From: Dyadobacter soli
Lineage (GTDB): Bacteria; Bacteroidota; Bacteroidia; Cytophagales; Spirosomataceae
Assembly: GCF_900101885.1 (NCBI RefSeq)
Contig: NZ_FNAN01000010.1
Coordinates: forward strand, 1-64,000
Length of the DNA stretch: 64,000 nucleotides
Direction of reading: 5' to 3'
Both the position numbers and the translations under genes were made by a program. Under the pieces are notes generated by a model, which saw nothing but the letters and a program-made list of their open reading frames with translations, made no database searches and was not told the origin of the DNA. This document shows, in pieces, positions 1 to 8,713 of this stretch (positions within the stretch are counted from its first letter, which is position 1; every line of letters begins with the position of its first letter).

Positions 1-296
1 TCCAACTGGATTGTTTCGGAAGGTGTACTATCGGAAACAACCTTTTTCTTTTCCTGTTTTCCCTTTGCCATACTCCTAGGCCTCAACCCTGAATTACCTT
101 TTAAAACTTTGGTTTTTGAATCGTAGCCCAACTTTCGCATCCAGCGCAGCAGATGGCCGCGTTCTTTGCTCTGGCTCGTATATTTCTTCCAAATTTCAAG
201 CTTTGAATAGTCAGTCGAAAGATACTCCTTGATGATCTGGTGCCGCTCCTCATCGGTAAACAAATTACCGTCCTTTTTGAAAAATATCTTACCCAT
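1..296 (-). CDS. Transposase OrfA-like protein, 3' end beyond window
   Basis: An uninterrupted reading frame runs from an ATG at 296-294 down to base 1 with no stop, giving at least 98 residues beginning MGKIFFKKDGNLFTDEERHQ. The first 60 residues read as a helix-turn-helix of the kind found in IS3-type OrfA proteins: a TDEERHQIIKEYL helix, a KLEIWKKYT turn-helix and an RGHLLRWMRKLGY recognition segment. This is followed by a lysine-rich linker (KGKQEKKKK-like). A role as DNA-binding subunit of a transposase is inferred from this resemblance. An internal ATG at 71 would give a much shorter product and is less likely. No terminal inverted repeat can be identified because the downstream part lies outside the window. 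It could instead be a domesticated HTH protein. Confidence 0.55.
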   Translation of the reverse strand, partial: MGKIFFKKDGNLFTDEERHQIIKEYLSTDYSKLEIWKKYTSQSKERGHLLRWMRKLGYDSKTKVLKGNSGLRPRSMAKGKQEKKKVVSDSTPSETIQL

Positions 297-392
297 TTTG
301 AAATTGGTTGGTGTAAACCTATTTCAGGACAAGACAATAGCTACCTGGATACGCCATGGTTCGCCGGCCCCAGCGGGGCCACCTGCGTTCTT

Positions 393-592
393 GCTATAAA
401 ATGCCTGACAGCATTTTAATCGTGCGATGAATGCGTCTTTTGCTACCAATGTTACGTGCCTGACGGCACTTGAATGGAATATGGGAGGCGTAACTTTGCA
501 AGGCAACGACCAATCGCGTTAGCGATGTAACCTTGGTAGTAAAATCAGGGATTCAATTTAGGGGCAAATGCCGTCAGGTATTTGATAACAAT
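393..592. repeat. Cloverleaf-type palindromic element, copy A
   Basis: The outer arms are ATGCCTGACAGCATT near 401 and AATGCCGTCAGGTATT near 568. The inner arms are CTACCAA near 443 and TTGGTAG near 533. Between them are two small hairpins, GTGCC-TGAC-GGCAC and ATCGC-GTTA-GCGAT. Compared with the copy at 46000-46167, the outer arms have decayed, but the order of parts is the same. Confidence 0.75.
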
Positions 593-694
593 GCAGCCGA
601 CTAGCGAAAGTAGAAAGCCCCGGCGGGGCCTACTGTTTATGGCTACGCGGATACGCCTTGGTTCGCCGGCCTCTGCGGGGCCATCTGCATTCTT

Positions 695-890
695 GTTGTT
701 ACATGCCTGACTGCATTTTAATGAGGCGATGAATGCGGCGTTTGCTACCAATGTTACGTGCCTGACGGCACTGAATGGAATATGGGAGACGCAACCTTGT
801 AATGCAACGACCAATCGCGTTAGCGATGTAACCTTGGTAGCAAATCAGGGATTCAATTTAGGGGCAAATGCCGTCAGGCATTTAACAACA
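695..890. repeat. Cloverleaf-type palindromic element, copy B
   Basis: This is the second copy in the tandem duplication. The left arm (GTTGTTACATGCCTGACTGC) begins at 695 and the right arm (AATGCCGTCAGGCATTTAAC) begins at about 867. Inner arms CTACCAA/TTGGTAG and two hairpins, GTGCC-TGAC-GGCAC and ATCGC-GTTA-GCGAT, lie between. It is better preserved than copy A. Confidence 0.78.
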
Positions 891-1045
891 ACGCCTAACC
901 GTGAATACAGGAGGCCCCGCCGGGGCCGGCCAATACGGAGAAATCCGGGGAGCTATAAACAGGTAGCTCCTCCGGAGCGGGCGTTTGCTTCGTAAGCGGT
1001 TATTTTGCAATTACTTACATTACATGCAGGCATCACGGCCCTCAA

Positions 1046-1558
1046 TCAAATCCCCGGAAAGCGGGACTTCTGGCGGGTGTAGGATTGGTATAGGAAAATG
1101 AACATCCCGGTCATGATCGAGACGTCGGCCATATTGAAAATGCCGGTTTGGAATAGCCCGAAATTGATGTGCATGAAATCGGTTACCGAGCCGTGGACGA
1201 GGCGGTCGTAAATGTTGCCGATGCCGCCTCCGATAGCGAAACTCAATGCCAATGCACTCAGCCAGGTCAGATTTTTTTTCGTGAGTAAATAAATAATGCC
1301 GAAAAGGAGCGCAATCAGCGGGATTACGGAGAGTACGAAAATTTTGATCGAATCGGGTAACGAGCTGCCGATGCTCAGAAATGCACCCGTATTTTCGACG
1401 TAGGTGATGGTGACGTAGTCCTTGATCACGTGGATCGTTTGGTAAAAGCCCACATTCTCCCTGACCACGCTTTTCGAGATCTGGTCGCAACCAATGTTGG
1501 CGATCAGTATCACGACGATGGCAATATTTCTGACAAGGCGGTTTGATTTGAAATTCAT
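1046..1558 (-). CDS. lspA: Lipoprotein signal peptidase (signal peptidase II)
   Basis: This is an inner-membrane aspartic protease that cleaves signal peptides from diacylglyceryl-prolipoproteins. The 170-residue protein has the usual length and four hydrophobic segments. Diagnostic motifs are visible: a GCDQISK segment at 23-29, NTGAF at 56-60, the GNIYDR box with catalytic Asp118 and the FNMADV box with catalytic Asp145. Its start codon overlaps the stop of the upstream DUF1080 gene by one base (TAATG), so the two are probably co-translated. Downstream is the repeat region at 334-930. The motifs leave little doubt about the assignment. Confidence 0.97.
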   Translation of the reverse strand: MNFKSNRLVRNIAIVVILIANIGCDQISKSVVRENVGFYQTIHVIKDYVTITYVENTGAFLSIGSSLPDSIKIFVLSVIPLIALLFGIIYLLTKKNLTWLSALALSFAIGGGIGNIYDRLVHGSVTDFMHINFGLFQTGIFNMADVSIMTGMFIFLYQSYTRQKSRFPGI

Positions 1559-2247
1559 TATTTGGACAATGCTTTAATCGGCGTCAGTTTCACATCTTTG
1601 AACTCAACTTCGGAGCCTTCCGACTGCAATGCGATCTGTCCTTTGGAAGCAGTTGCATCATAGCCGTAGTTGACGAGCACGCCATTGAGCCACACCTTAA
1701 TTGAATTCTTAACACATTCGATCACCATCGAATTCCATTCGCCGAGCGGCTTTTCGGTGCCGTCGGTAAGGTTGGGAATGCGGCGGAGCTTGTCGCCGTT
1801 TACGCCCCATTTTTCCTTCGGTCCGCGGCGTTTCTCCATGTCGGGCACGGTAATGTCTTCCTGAATGCACCAGAAATCGCCGGCGTTTTGGTTCATAAGT
1901 TGTATTTCAATGGATTTGGGAAACATTTCATACAAATCGCGTGGCTTTGAAACGAACACCAGCGCACCGCAATTGCCCGGCTTTCCTGCGAAGCGGTACT
2001 GAAAGGTAAAGCGGAAGTTTTCGTGCTGCGCGTCCGTGATCAGGTGCCCGCCGGGTGTTCCCAGGCTCACGAGCAGGCCATTACGCACGAGAAACGGATT
2101 GATGACATTCGGGTTTTTGTCCATTTCCGGCACGTCGATATGCCAGCCTTTGAGGTCTTTACCGTTAAAAAGTGCCTTCGTCTGGCTGAATGCGTGCTGG
2201 GATGTGATGGCGAGGGTTAGCGCTAAGGGAAGGAAGAGTTTCTTCAT
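1558..2247 (-). CDS. Secreted DUF1080 (3-keto-disaccharide hydrolase-like) protein
   Basis: A 229-residue protein begins with a signal peptide (MKKLFLPLALTLAITSQHAF, cleavage near SQ-TKA). One DUF1080 domain follows, a concanavalin-type beta-sandwich that opens with the typical ALFNGKDLKGWHI and ends with LNGVLVNYGYDATASKGQIA. DUF1080 proteins are common in Bacteroidota and Planctomycetota, and some are reported as 3-keto-glycoside hydrolases; the substrate here is unknown. A start at 2247 is preferred over an upstream in-frame start at 2301 because it puts the signal peptide at the N-terminus. It overlaps lspA by one base. Confidence 0.88.
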   Translation of the reverse strand: MKKLFLPLALTLAITSQHAFSQTKALFNGKDLKGWHIDVPEMDKNPNVINPFLVRNGLLVSLGTPGGHLITDAQHENFRFTFQYRFAGKPGNCGALVFVSKPRDLYEMFPKSIEIQLMNQNAGDFWCIQEDITVPDMEKRRGPKEKWGVNGDKLRRIPNLTDGTEKPLGEWNSMVIECVKNSIKVWLNGVLVNYGYDATASKGQIALQSEGSEVEFKDVKLTPIKALSK

Positions 2248-2392
2248 GGACGTCGGTACTATTACGGTTTTAATGGGATTTGAATCGGAAAAAATAAGCA
2301 ATAATCGGGTTAGTAGGTGTATGGGCGCTTCAAATGTTCGGTTATTGGGTTAAATTGGCGCCTTATCACTTCAAAAAACACTTCATTAGTCC

Positions 2393-4210
2393 ATGAAAAA
2401 ACTGGCCGCTTTGCTCGCCACGCCCATGTTTTGCTCGTATGCTTTCGCGCAGACGATCCGTTACGACGTATCTTTTCCCAACATCGTCCACCACGAGGCC
2501 CGCATCGCATTGAGCGTTTCCGACGCGCCTCAGAAGGAGTTGTTGTTCAGAATGTCGCGCTCGTCGCCGGGCAGGTACGCGACGCACGAGTACGGGAAGA
2601 ACGTGTATGATGTGGCCGCCGTCGATAAGTCGGGCAAGCCGGTTCCGGTGCAGCGCGTGGACGGCGATGTTTATAAAGTAGCCGGTATCAACGGTTTTGT
2701 AAAAGTTGAATACACATTATACGCCAACCACGCCGACGGTACTTATGCCGGGATTGACGCGAGCAGCGTGCATTTGAACATGCCTGCCGCATTCATGTGG
2801 GTGAAAGAGCTGGAAAAGGCGCCGATTACCGTGGCATTCAATCTGCCAAAAGCTAATGACTGGACGATCGCTACCCAGCTCAAAACAACCGGCGAAGCGA
2901 ACGTTTTCACTGCACCCGATTTGCAATACTTCATGGATTCGCCCACCAAAATCGGGAAGCTGACTATCAAGGAATGGACGGTACCGAATGCGGACAACAA
3001 GCCGTCGCAATTCAGGCTTGCGTTGGAAGCCAAAGCCAGCGACTCGCTCGCTACGGCATTCGCGAACAAAATAAAACGCATTACCGAAGAAGCCAGGATG
3101 GTTTTCGGGGAATTTCCGGCATTTGACAATGGCCACTACACATTCCTGGCGAGCATTAATCCCTATGTAAAAGGCGACGGCATGGAGCACCGCAATAGTA
3201 CAATGATCGCGCTCCCGGTCGCATTCGATGGTTCGGACAATCTGCTGGGCGTGTTTTCGCACGAGTTCTTCCACACCTGGAATGTCGAGCGCATTCGGCC
3301 GAAAACGCTGGAACCCTTCAATTTCGAGAAGAGTAATATGAGTTTCGAGCTCTGGTTTGCCGAAGGGTTTACCCAATACTATGGCGAGCTGTTGCTAGAA
3401 AGAGCCGGTTTCGACTCGCTCGAAGAGTATTGTAAAACGCTGACATCCCTGGTAAATACAAAAGAGAACACCGCCGGTGCCAAGCGCATTTCGCCCGTAC
3501 AGGCCAGTAGCAATGCTGTTTTCGTAGACGCAGGCGTTGCGATCGATAGGACGAATTACCCGAATACTTATACTTCCTACTATCCTTACGGTGCTTCCAT
3601 AGCGCTCGCATTGGATCTTCAATTGAGAAGTAGAGGGCTGAATCTCGATGATTTTATGAAAGCAGTTTGGGCAAAACATGGCAAGCCGGAGATTGCTTAT
3701 AATGTATCAGACCTGGAAATTGTTTTGGCAGCATACACCAAAGACAAAGCATTTGCACAGCAGTTTTTTGCCAAATACATTACCGGACATGCGTCGCTGG
3801 ACTATGGCCCGCTATTGGCGCATGCGGGCCTGCTCTTGAAAAAGCAATTCGAAGGTCAAGCCTGGATAGGCGATATGCACTACGCAGAAGGTGCGGGATT
3901 GACGATCACATCCAATACCATCGTGGGAAGTCCGCTTTACGAGGCTGGATTGGACATCGACGATGAAATTTTGAAAGTGGATGGAAGACTGGTATCTAAA
4001 AACGACGAGTTGATTTCAATACTCAAAAACCACAAACCCGGCGACCACATCGCCGTTGAATACAAGCACCGCGGGGAACCCAAAACTGCGATGCTGGAAT
4101 TGGCCGAAAATCCGCGTTTGCAGGTGGTCACAAATGAAGACGCTGGTAAACCGGTGTCCGCCGAAATGACGGCCTTCCGGAACGCCTGGCTTGGAAGTAA
4201 ATGGAAATAA
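2393..4210 (+). CDS. M61-family metallopeptidase with C-terminal PDZ domain
   Basis: A 605-residue secreted peptidase starts with a signal peptide (residues 1-19, cleavage at FAQ-TIR). An N-terminal beta-rich M61 domain precedes the zinc site HEFFH (290-294) in the family context SHEFFHTWNVERIRP, with the glutamate ligand in WFAEGFTQYYG (E324). A PDZ domain sits at about 495-575 (GSPLYEAGLDIDDEILKVDG). M61 enzymes include glycyl aminopeptidases; the natural substrate is not evident. It is transcribed alone and ends at a bidirectional terminator shared with the convergent T9SS gene. Length and domain order are normal for the family. Confidence 0.95.
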   Translation: MKKLAALLATPMFCSYAFAQTIRYDVSFPNIVHHEARIALSVSDAPQKELLFRMSRSSPGRYATHEYGKNVYDVAAVDKSGKPVPVQRVDGDVYKVAGINGFVKVEYTLYANHADGTYAGIDASSVHLNMPAAFMWVKELEKAPITVAFNLPKANDWTIATQLKTTGEANVFTAPDLQYFMDSPTKIGKLTIKEWTVPNADNKPSQFRLALEAKASDSLATAFANKIKRITEEARMVFGEFPAFDNGHYTFLASINPYVKGDGMEHRNSTMIALPVAFDGSDNLLGVFSHEFFHTWNVERIRPKTLEPFNFEKSNMSFELWFAEGFTQYYGELLLERAGFDSLEEYCKTLTSLVNTKENTAGAKRISPVQASSNAVFVDAGVAIDRTNYPNTYTSYYPYGASIALALDLQLRSRGLNLDDFMKAVWAKHGKPEIAYNVSDLEIVLAAYTKDKAFAQQFFAKYITGHASLDYGPLLAHAGLLLKKQFEGQAWIGDMHYAEGAGLTITSNTIVGSPLYEAGLDIDDEILKVDGRLVSKNDELISILKNHKPGDHIAVEYKHRGEPKTAMLELAENPRLQVVTNEDAGKPVSAEMTAFRNAWLGSKWK

Positions 4211-4214
4211 GCAA

Positions 4215-4248
4215 AAAAGCGGTTGCCCGTCCCCAGGCAACCGCTTTT
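4215..4248. terminator. Bidirectional intrinsic terminator
   Basis: Arms AAAAGCGGTTGCC (4215-4227) and GGCAACCGCTTTT (4236-4248) form a perfect 13-bp stem with an 8-base loop. A/T runs lie on both sides, between the convergent M61 and T9SS genes. Confidence 0.93.
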
Positions 4249-4252
4249 GCAT

Positions 4253-6406
4253 TTAGCGTGTGAGTAAAATCTTCTTGGTTTCTACCGAATCCGGCTTCTT
4301 CACTTGCAGCAGGTAAATCCCGGCAGGGGCATTGTCGAGGGTAATGCGTTCCTCGTGCGCGCCCTTGCCTCTGACACTGCGCGTATGCCACACTTTTCCT
4401 TGCACGTCGGTCACCTTAATGGTACCGGTTTCACCTGTTTTTAGATTAAATGTCGCTTTGAACTCGCCGGGAGCCGGGTTAGGGAAGGCTTGCAGGAGCG
4501 GTGGATCGCTTTGATTCTGAACAAATTCCGGCGCGGCCATTCTTGCGTTGCTCTCGCTGTTTCCGACGCAGATTTTATCCTGGCGTGTGGCAGTACCAGG
4601 TAATCCCTGAATGCGGATAGTGTTGTTACCGGCCGACAGATTGAGATTGAATGTTTCTTCGCGCCAAACGATGTTCCAGCTGTAAGTAGGGGGCAACTGC
4701 AATGCCGGGATCGCGATATTTCCATTTACCGATACACTTACTTGTGCATTCGGCTCGGCGTAGTAACGTAAGGTCACCGGATACATTCCCGAGGTAGGCA
4801 CGTTCGGGATGTCGTAGTCGACATAGTAATCGTAATTGTTTTGTGCACCTTTGGTCTGGCCGTTCGATGCGTTTGGATCACTGCTGTTAGGACCGTTGCC
4901 GGCCGACCATTCGGATTCCTTACACACGCTGAACGGTCCGGATGGAGCGTCGCACCCGCTGACGGTTATATCAACACCCAGGACAACTGACACACAGCCA
5001 TTCTTGGAAGCTACCAACGAGTAGGTATATGTACCGTTGCCGGAAGGCGGCAAAATTGTAGTGGAAGCGGTTGTTGCATTTATGCCCTGCCCGAGCCATT
5101 TGTAGGCCACCGATCCGCAATCCGGACCCACGCAGGTCGAATTCAGGTCTACGGTCGTCGAGCATGCTGGGGTGAGTGTTGAGGCGGAGGCAGACACAAT
5201 GAAGTTACACGCCGACGGATACACAGGTCCGCTGCTTCCCGTAACGCATATTTTGTCCTGACGGATAACCGGATAGCCGAACCCACTCCAAATTTTAATC
5301 CTGTTATTACCTTCCTTCAAATTGAAAGTATAGGTCTTCTCAGCCCAAACGACATTCCACGAGCCCGATGCTTCCAAGCCTGTCAGCGGCGCTGTTTCTT
5401 CACCATTCACGCTGATCGTAATGCCGGTAGGATGGGTAGAATAGTAGCGCAACGTTACCTGGTGAGGTCCGGTTGTTTTTACTCCGTTAATTTCATATTC
5501 AACAGAGTAACTCGGACCATTCTGCGTGCCGCGGGTTTTGCCGTTCGAAGCATTGGGGTCGTCGGTGATTTCCCCGTCGCTAATGGAATTTTCCGCTTCC
5601 ACGCACGTAGTGAAAGGCCCGGAAGGGACCGGGTCGCAATTGACCATAACTAGTACCCTGGACGCCATCAATCCGCAACCTTCTTTGGTGGCGGTAAGAA
5701 AATAATTATATCCCGCGCTCACCTTGGGCGCCGGTACAGAAACGGACTGGCCCGTAAAATTCAGCCCGCCGCCCGACCAGTCGTATGCTACGCCGTCACA
5801 GGCACCTGCGCATTGCGCCGTAAACGTAAGGGTTTCCGAGCATTGCGCATTAGGTTTGTCCACCGTTGCATATACATCGAAATCGCATTCTGGCTCGCTG
5901 GGGCCATTTTCCAGCCAGCAGGCCTTATCCTGCCTTACATTGTATCCGGGCAGCTCTGCAATCTTCACCGTGTTACCGCCCGCCCGCAGGTTTACCTCAA
6001 ACGTATGCTCGCGCCACGCGATGTTCCAGGAATGCGAAGCAGGAAGTGTTACTTGCATCGATGACAAGGTATCATTATTGACTGTGACCATTACCGGCGA
6101 GTCCTGCTCCGCATAGTACCGAAGCGTAATCTGATACTTGCCGGGGACATAAACGCTGGTCGAATACGAAACCCAGTAATCCGACCCGTCACGGGCACCG
6201 CGAGTCAGATTATCGGAAGCGTTCGGGTCCGAAGAAATGGGGCCATTACCATTGGACGTTTCCGCTTCGAAACACATTGAAAACGGTTCAAAGGCAGGAG
6301 CAGCATTAACTTTGGATGAATTACCGGCGTAACCGCCGGCGGGAGCGGCAGCATGAGAAGCAATCGCTGAGAGCAGCAAGCAAAGAATGAACGTAAAGGT
6401 TTTCAT
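4253..6406 (-). CDS. Secreted T9SS protein with three CBM-like repeats
   Basis: A 717-residue exported protein. After a signal peptide (MKTFTFILCLLLSAIASHAA) come three homologous modules of about 125 residues. Each opens with EAE or ESE, then DPNASNGxTxGxQN-like, TLRYYAE, a WNIVWRE-like strand and a closing xRQDKICV. They resemble CBM6/CBM35-type beta-sandwiches. Between them lie two PKD-like Cys-containing spacers (CDFDVYA... and CNFIVSA...). The last 80 residues form a type A T9SS sorting domain (AFPNPAPGEF...GIYLLQVKK...KKILLTR), predicting outer-membrane translocation and surface attachment. No catalytic domain is visible, so polysaccharide or matrix binding is inferred. The start at 6406 is chosen because it begins the signal peptide. 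Confidence 0.88.
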   Translation of the reverse strand: MKTFTFILCLLLSAIASHAAAPAGGYAGNSSKVNAAPAFEPFSMCFEAETSNGNGPISSDPNASDNLTRGARDGSDYWVSYSTSVYVPGKYQITLRYYAEQDSPVMVTVNNDTLSSMQVTLPASHSWNIAWREHTFEVNLRAGGNTVKIAELPGYNVRQDKACWLENGPSEPECDFDVYATVDKPNAQCSETLTFTAQCAGACDGVAYDWSGGGLNFTGQSVSVPAPKVSAGYNYFLTATKEGCGLMASRVLVMVNCDPVPSGPFTTCVEAENSISDGEITDDPNASNGKTRGTQNGPSYSVEYEINGVKTTGPHQVTLRYYSTHPTGITISVNGEETAPLTGLEASGSWNVVWAEKTYTFNLKEGNNRIKIWSGFGYPVIRQDKICVTGSSGPVYPSACNFIVSASASTLTPACSTTVDLNSTCVGPDCGSVAYKWLGQGINATTASTTILPPSGNGTYTYSLVASKNGCVSVVLGVDITVSGCDAPSGPFSVCKESEWSAGNGPNSSDPNASNGQTKGAQNNYDYYVDYDIPNVPTSGMYPVTLRYYAEPNAQVSVSVNGNIAIPALQLPPTYSWNIVWREETFNLNLSAGNNTIRIQGLPGTATRQDKICVGNSESNARMAAPEFVQNQSDPPLLQAFPNPAPGEFKATFNLKTGETGTIKVTDVQGKVWHTRSVRGKGAHEERITLDNAPAGIYLLQVKKPDSVETKKILLTR

Positions 6407-6556
6407 AGCATGCAGGAAAATGTGGATGAATGGACCTTCCAATGGGAATCATTGGAAAAGACAATCGGGACTTGAATTGTCTACATTTCCGGAGACACGG
6501 GCGGAAATGTAAACCGTGGCGACATGCTCAAAAAAATTAATGATTATCAGGCAAAT

Positions 6557-7324
6557 CTATCCCTGCTTTTCCGAAAGGTACTTCCAATAGCGCCTGGGGA
6601 CGTGCCTTACGTGCAGGCGTGTGTTCTTGCGCGCCTGAATGTTGGTACTTTTGAAATATTCCTGCCAAAGTAAACTGTATAACTGCTCTTTCGGGTCGAG
6701 CAAATCAGCGGGGAGCGCGTTCACGATCGACATCTGCGGAGCTTCGTCGAGCTCAATCTCTTCCGTTTTTTCCAGATCGTAATACAGCCCGTATTTTCTC
6801 TTCAGATCATAAATAATCCATCGCTGGTCGGCATAGCGGTTCTGAAAATGCTCGGGGAGGAGGGGCAGCACGTCAAAATCAGGTTCTATGTGAGCATAGT
6901 AAATGCCGTCACCGGTCTTTTGAAACCGTATGAATGCCTCCATCCGGTGTTTTTCACGATGGACTTTCTGTGCCATTTGAGAAACGGCGAGCACGTCGGG
7001 GTGCGCAAAATTTTCAGTTGCTCCGGGAGGCTGATCGATGATGTATCGGGCAAAATTGAGCAAATGCTGAAAAGTCTCCGGCTGTTCGGAAAGAAATGCT
7101 TTATAAAACCGGAACTGCCATTCTTTGCCCAGTTTTTTACAAAGCCCTTTCCACACACGCTTGCCTTTTTCACGGTCCGAAACGACGCGAAAGCCCGAGT
7201 CGAATACGTCGGGAACATAAAGCGATTCGGTCACCAGCTTCACCACCTTCGATTTCCGTTGGTAGCATTCAAAAACGGCAGTGAGTAACCCTTCCAGCGA
7301 TCCGTCGAAAATATAGAGCTCCAT
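6557..7324 (-). CDS. TIGR03915-type DNA metabolism protein
   Basis: A 255-residue protein starting MELYIFDGSLEGLLTAVFEC, an opening typical of the family linked to a radical-SAM protein and often fused to a uracil-DNA glycosylase-like domain. The middle contains an arginine-rich MQKVHREKHRMEAFIRF segment and a DGIYYAHIEPDFDVLPLLPEHF block, both characteristic. Here the protein ends after that domain (RRYWKYLSEKQG), with no glycosylase fusion. Its ATG overlaps the stop of the upstream radical-SAM gene (TGATG), which indicates translational coupling. The biochemical role is not established; a role in DNA repair or base modification is inferred from family associations. Confidence 0.82.
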   Translation of the reverse strand: MELYIFDGSLEGLLTAVFECYQRKSKVVKLVTESLYVPDVFDSGFRVVSDREKGKRVWKGLCKKLGKEWQFRFYKAFLSEQPETFQHLLNFARYIIDQPPGATENFAHPDVLAVSQMAQKVHREKHRMEAFIRFQKTGDGIYYAHIEPDFDVLPLLPEHFQNRYADQRWIIYDLKRKYGLYYDLEKTEEIELDEAPQMSIVNALPADLLDPKEQLYSLLWQEYFKSTNIQARKNTRLHVRHVPRRYWKYLSEKQG

Positions 7325-8586
7325 CAGAAAAGCGACAGTTGGTTGTTCGGGTTCGAGAGGTATTTGCTTTTGCTTTCGGAAAGAATCAGGCCTTTGATAT
7401 GCCCCGCTTCATATTCTTTGAGCTGCATCGGGCTGTCGGCATAGCGGATAAAATGGCGCGCCTTGCGGAATGCAATGCCCAGTTTTCGCAAATGGTTTTC
7501 ATACAACCGGTTAAACTTCCGCGCCTGAACGATTTTTAATGCAGAAGCGACGCCAATGCCGGGTACCCGCAAAATCATATAGTAATCGGCCGTGTTAATG
7601 TCCACCGGGAATTGATCGAGGTTACGCAATGCCCAGCTGAGTTTCGGATCGACGTCCGCTTCGAGGTTCGGATGAACGTCGTTGAGGATTTCCTGTACTT
7701 TGAAACCGTAGAACCGCATGAGCCAATCGGCCTGGTAGAGACGGTTTTCGCGGATCAAAGGTGGCTGCGAACCAATTACCGGCAACCGGGCGTCGTTGCT
7801 GATCGGAATGTAGCCGGAGTAATACACCCGTTTCAGGGAAAAACTCTGGTAAAATGCATTCGCGGTATGCAATATCTCCTTATCCGACTCCGGCGTAGCG
7901 CCCACGACGATCTGCGTGCTTTGCCCGGCGGGCACGAATTTCGGTACGCTTTTGATCAGCGCCTTTTCGTTTTCAAATTGCGTAATGTTGTTTTGAATGT
8001 ATTTCAAAGGCTTTTTCACCTCGGCATGCGACTTTTCGGGCGCGAGAAGTTTCAGCCCAGTCTCCGTCGGCATTTCAAGGTTAATACTCATCCGATCGGC
8101 ATACATACCCGCCTCGCGTAGTAACTCGTCGCTCGCGCCAGGGATCGTTTTCAAATGAATATAGCCATTGAAACGTTCTTCCTGCCGGAGTTTTTTCACA
8201 ATGCGGACCAGCCTTTCCATCGTATAATCGGCATCTTTGAAAATGCCCGAGCTCAGAAACAGCCCTTCGATGTAGTTGCGCCTGTAAAAATTCATGGTCA
8301 GCTCCACGACCTCTTCCACGGTGAATGCGGCACGTTTTATATCGTTGCTGCGCCGCGACACGCAGAATGCGCAATCGAAAATGCAATGGTTGGTAAGCAG
8401 TATTTTCAGCAGCGACACACACCGGCCATCTTCGGTGTAGGTGTGGCAAATCCCCGTTCCTTCCGCATCTCCAATTCCTTTGTTCTCATTTTTCCGGTTA
8501 CTGCCGCTCGACGAGCAAGAAACGTCGTATTTCGCAGCATCGGCCAGAATCCCCAACTTCTCACGGATCCGCTCGTACATACCCAA
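7324..8586 (-). CDS. Putative DNA modification/repair radical SAM protein
   Basis: A 420-residue radical-SAM enzyme. The iron-sulfur motif is CIFDCAFC, with cysteines at 68, 72 and 75 (CX3CX2C, the standard spacing). A TIM-barrel follows (GLFLSSGIFKDADYTMERLV; INLEMPTETGLKLLAPEK). Near the C-terminus a helix-hairpin-helix (MILRVPGIGVASALKIVQAR) suggests DNA contact. This order matches the radical-SAM family paired with TIGR03915 proteins, and the gene lies directly upstream of such a partner with a one-base overlap. The substrate is unknown. The two genes form a two-gene operon read away from 8586. Confidence 0.9.
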   Translation of the reverse strand: MGMYERIREKLGILADAAKYDVSCSSSGSNRKNENKGIGDAEGTGICHTYTEDGRCVSLLKILLTNHCIFDCAFCVSRRSNDIKRAAFTVEEVVELTMNFYRRNYIEGLFLSSGIFKDADYTMERLVRIVKKLRQEERFNGYIHLKTIPGASDELLREAGMYADRMSINLEMPTETGLKLLAPEKSHAEVKKPLKYIQNNITQFENEKALIKSVPKFVPAGQSTQIVVGATPESDKEILHTANAFYQSFSLKRVYYSGYIPISNDARLPVIGSQPPLIRENRLYQADWLMRFYGFKVQEILNDVHPNLEADVDPKLSWALRNLDQFPVDINTADYYMILRVPGIGVASALKIVQARKFNRLYENHLRKLGIAFRKARHFIRYADSPMQLKEYEAGHIKGLILSESKSKYLSNPNNQLSLF

Positions 8587-8713
8587 TTTGCAATTAGTTA
8601 AATTTGTCTAAAATATTGATCGGCATTAACCTGTTATTAGGAGGTCGTGCTGAGTGAATATTTGTGCATGAAAATACCAAAAATATGATACTAATACAAT
8701 CTTTCGGGACGGA

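Larger units (their letters stand above)
334..900. repeat. 302-bp imperfect tandem duplication, non-coding
   Basis: Two copies of a unit of about 300 bases lie side by side, roughly 334-600 and 641-900. The marker TGCTACCAATGTTACGTGCC starts at 441 and again at 743, an offset of 302. Each copy opens with a GC-rich palindrome (GGCCCCAGCGGGGCC at 366-380; a degraded version near 667-681) and then holds one cloverleaf-like element. Two further palindromes of the same type are GCCCCGGCGGGGC (617-629) and GGCCCCGCCGGGGCC (913-927). Short open frames here lie inside the repeats and have no protein-like features. The whole 297-1045 interval appears non-coding. Confidence 0.85.

Noticed and set aside
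334..900. Possible CRISPR array
   Set aside because: Only two repeats of about 300 bases with no regular short spacers and no cas genes.
324..995. Small open frames within the tandem repeats
   Set aside because: They arise from repeated DNA; the predicted peptides from the two copies are similar only because the DNA is duplicated.
1020..1490. 156-codon Arg/His-rich frame overlapping lspA
   Set aside because: It lies on the same DNA as lspA in another frame; lspA has all catalytic motifs.
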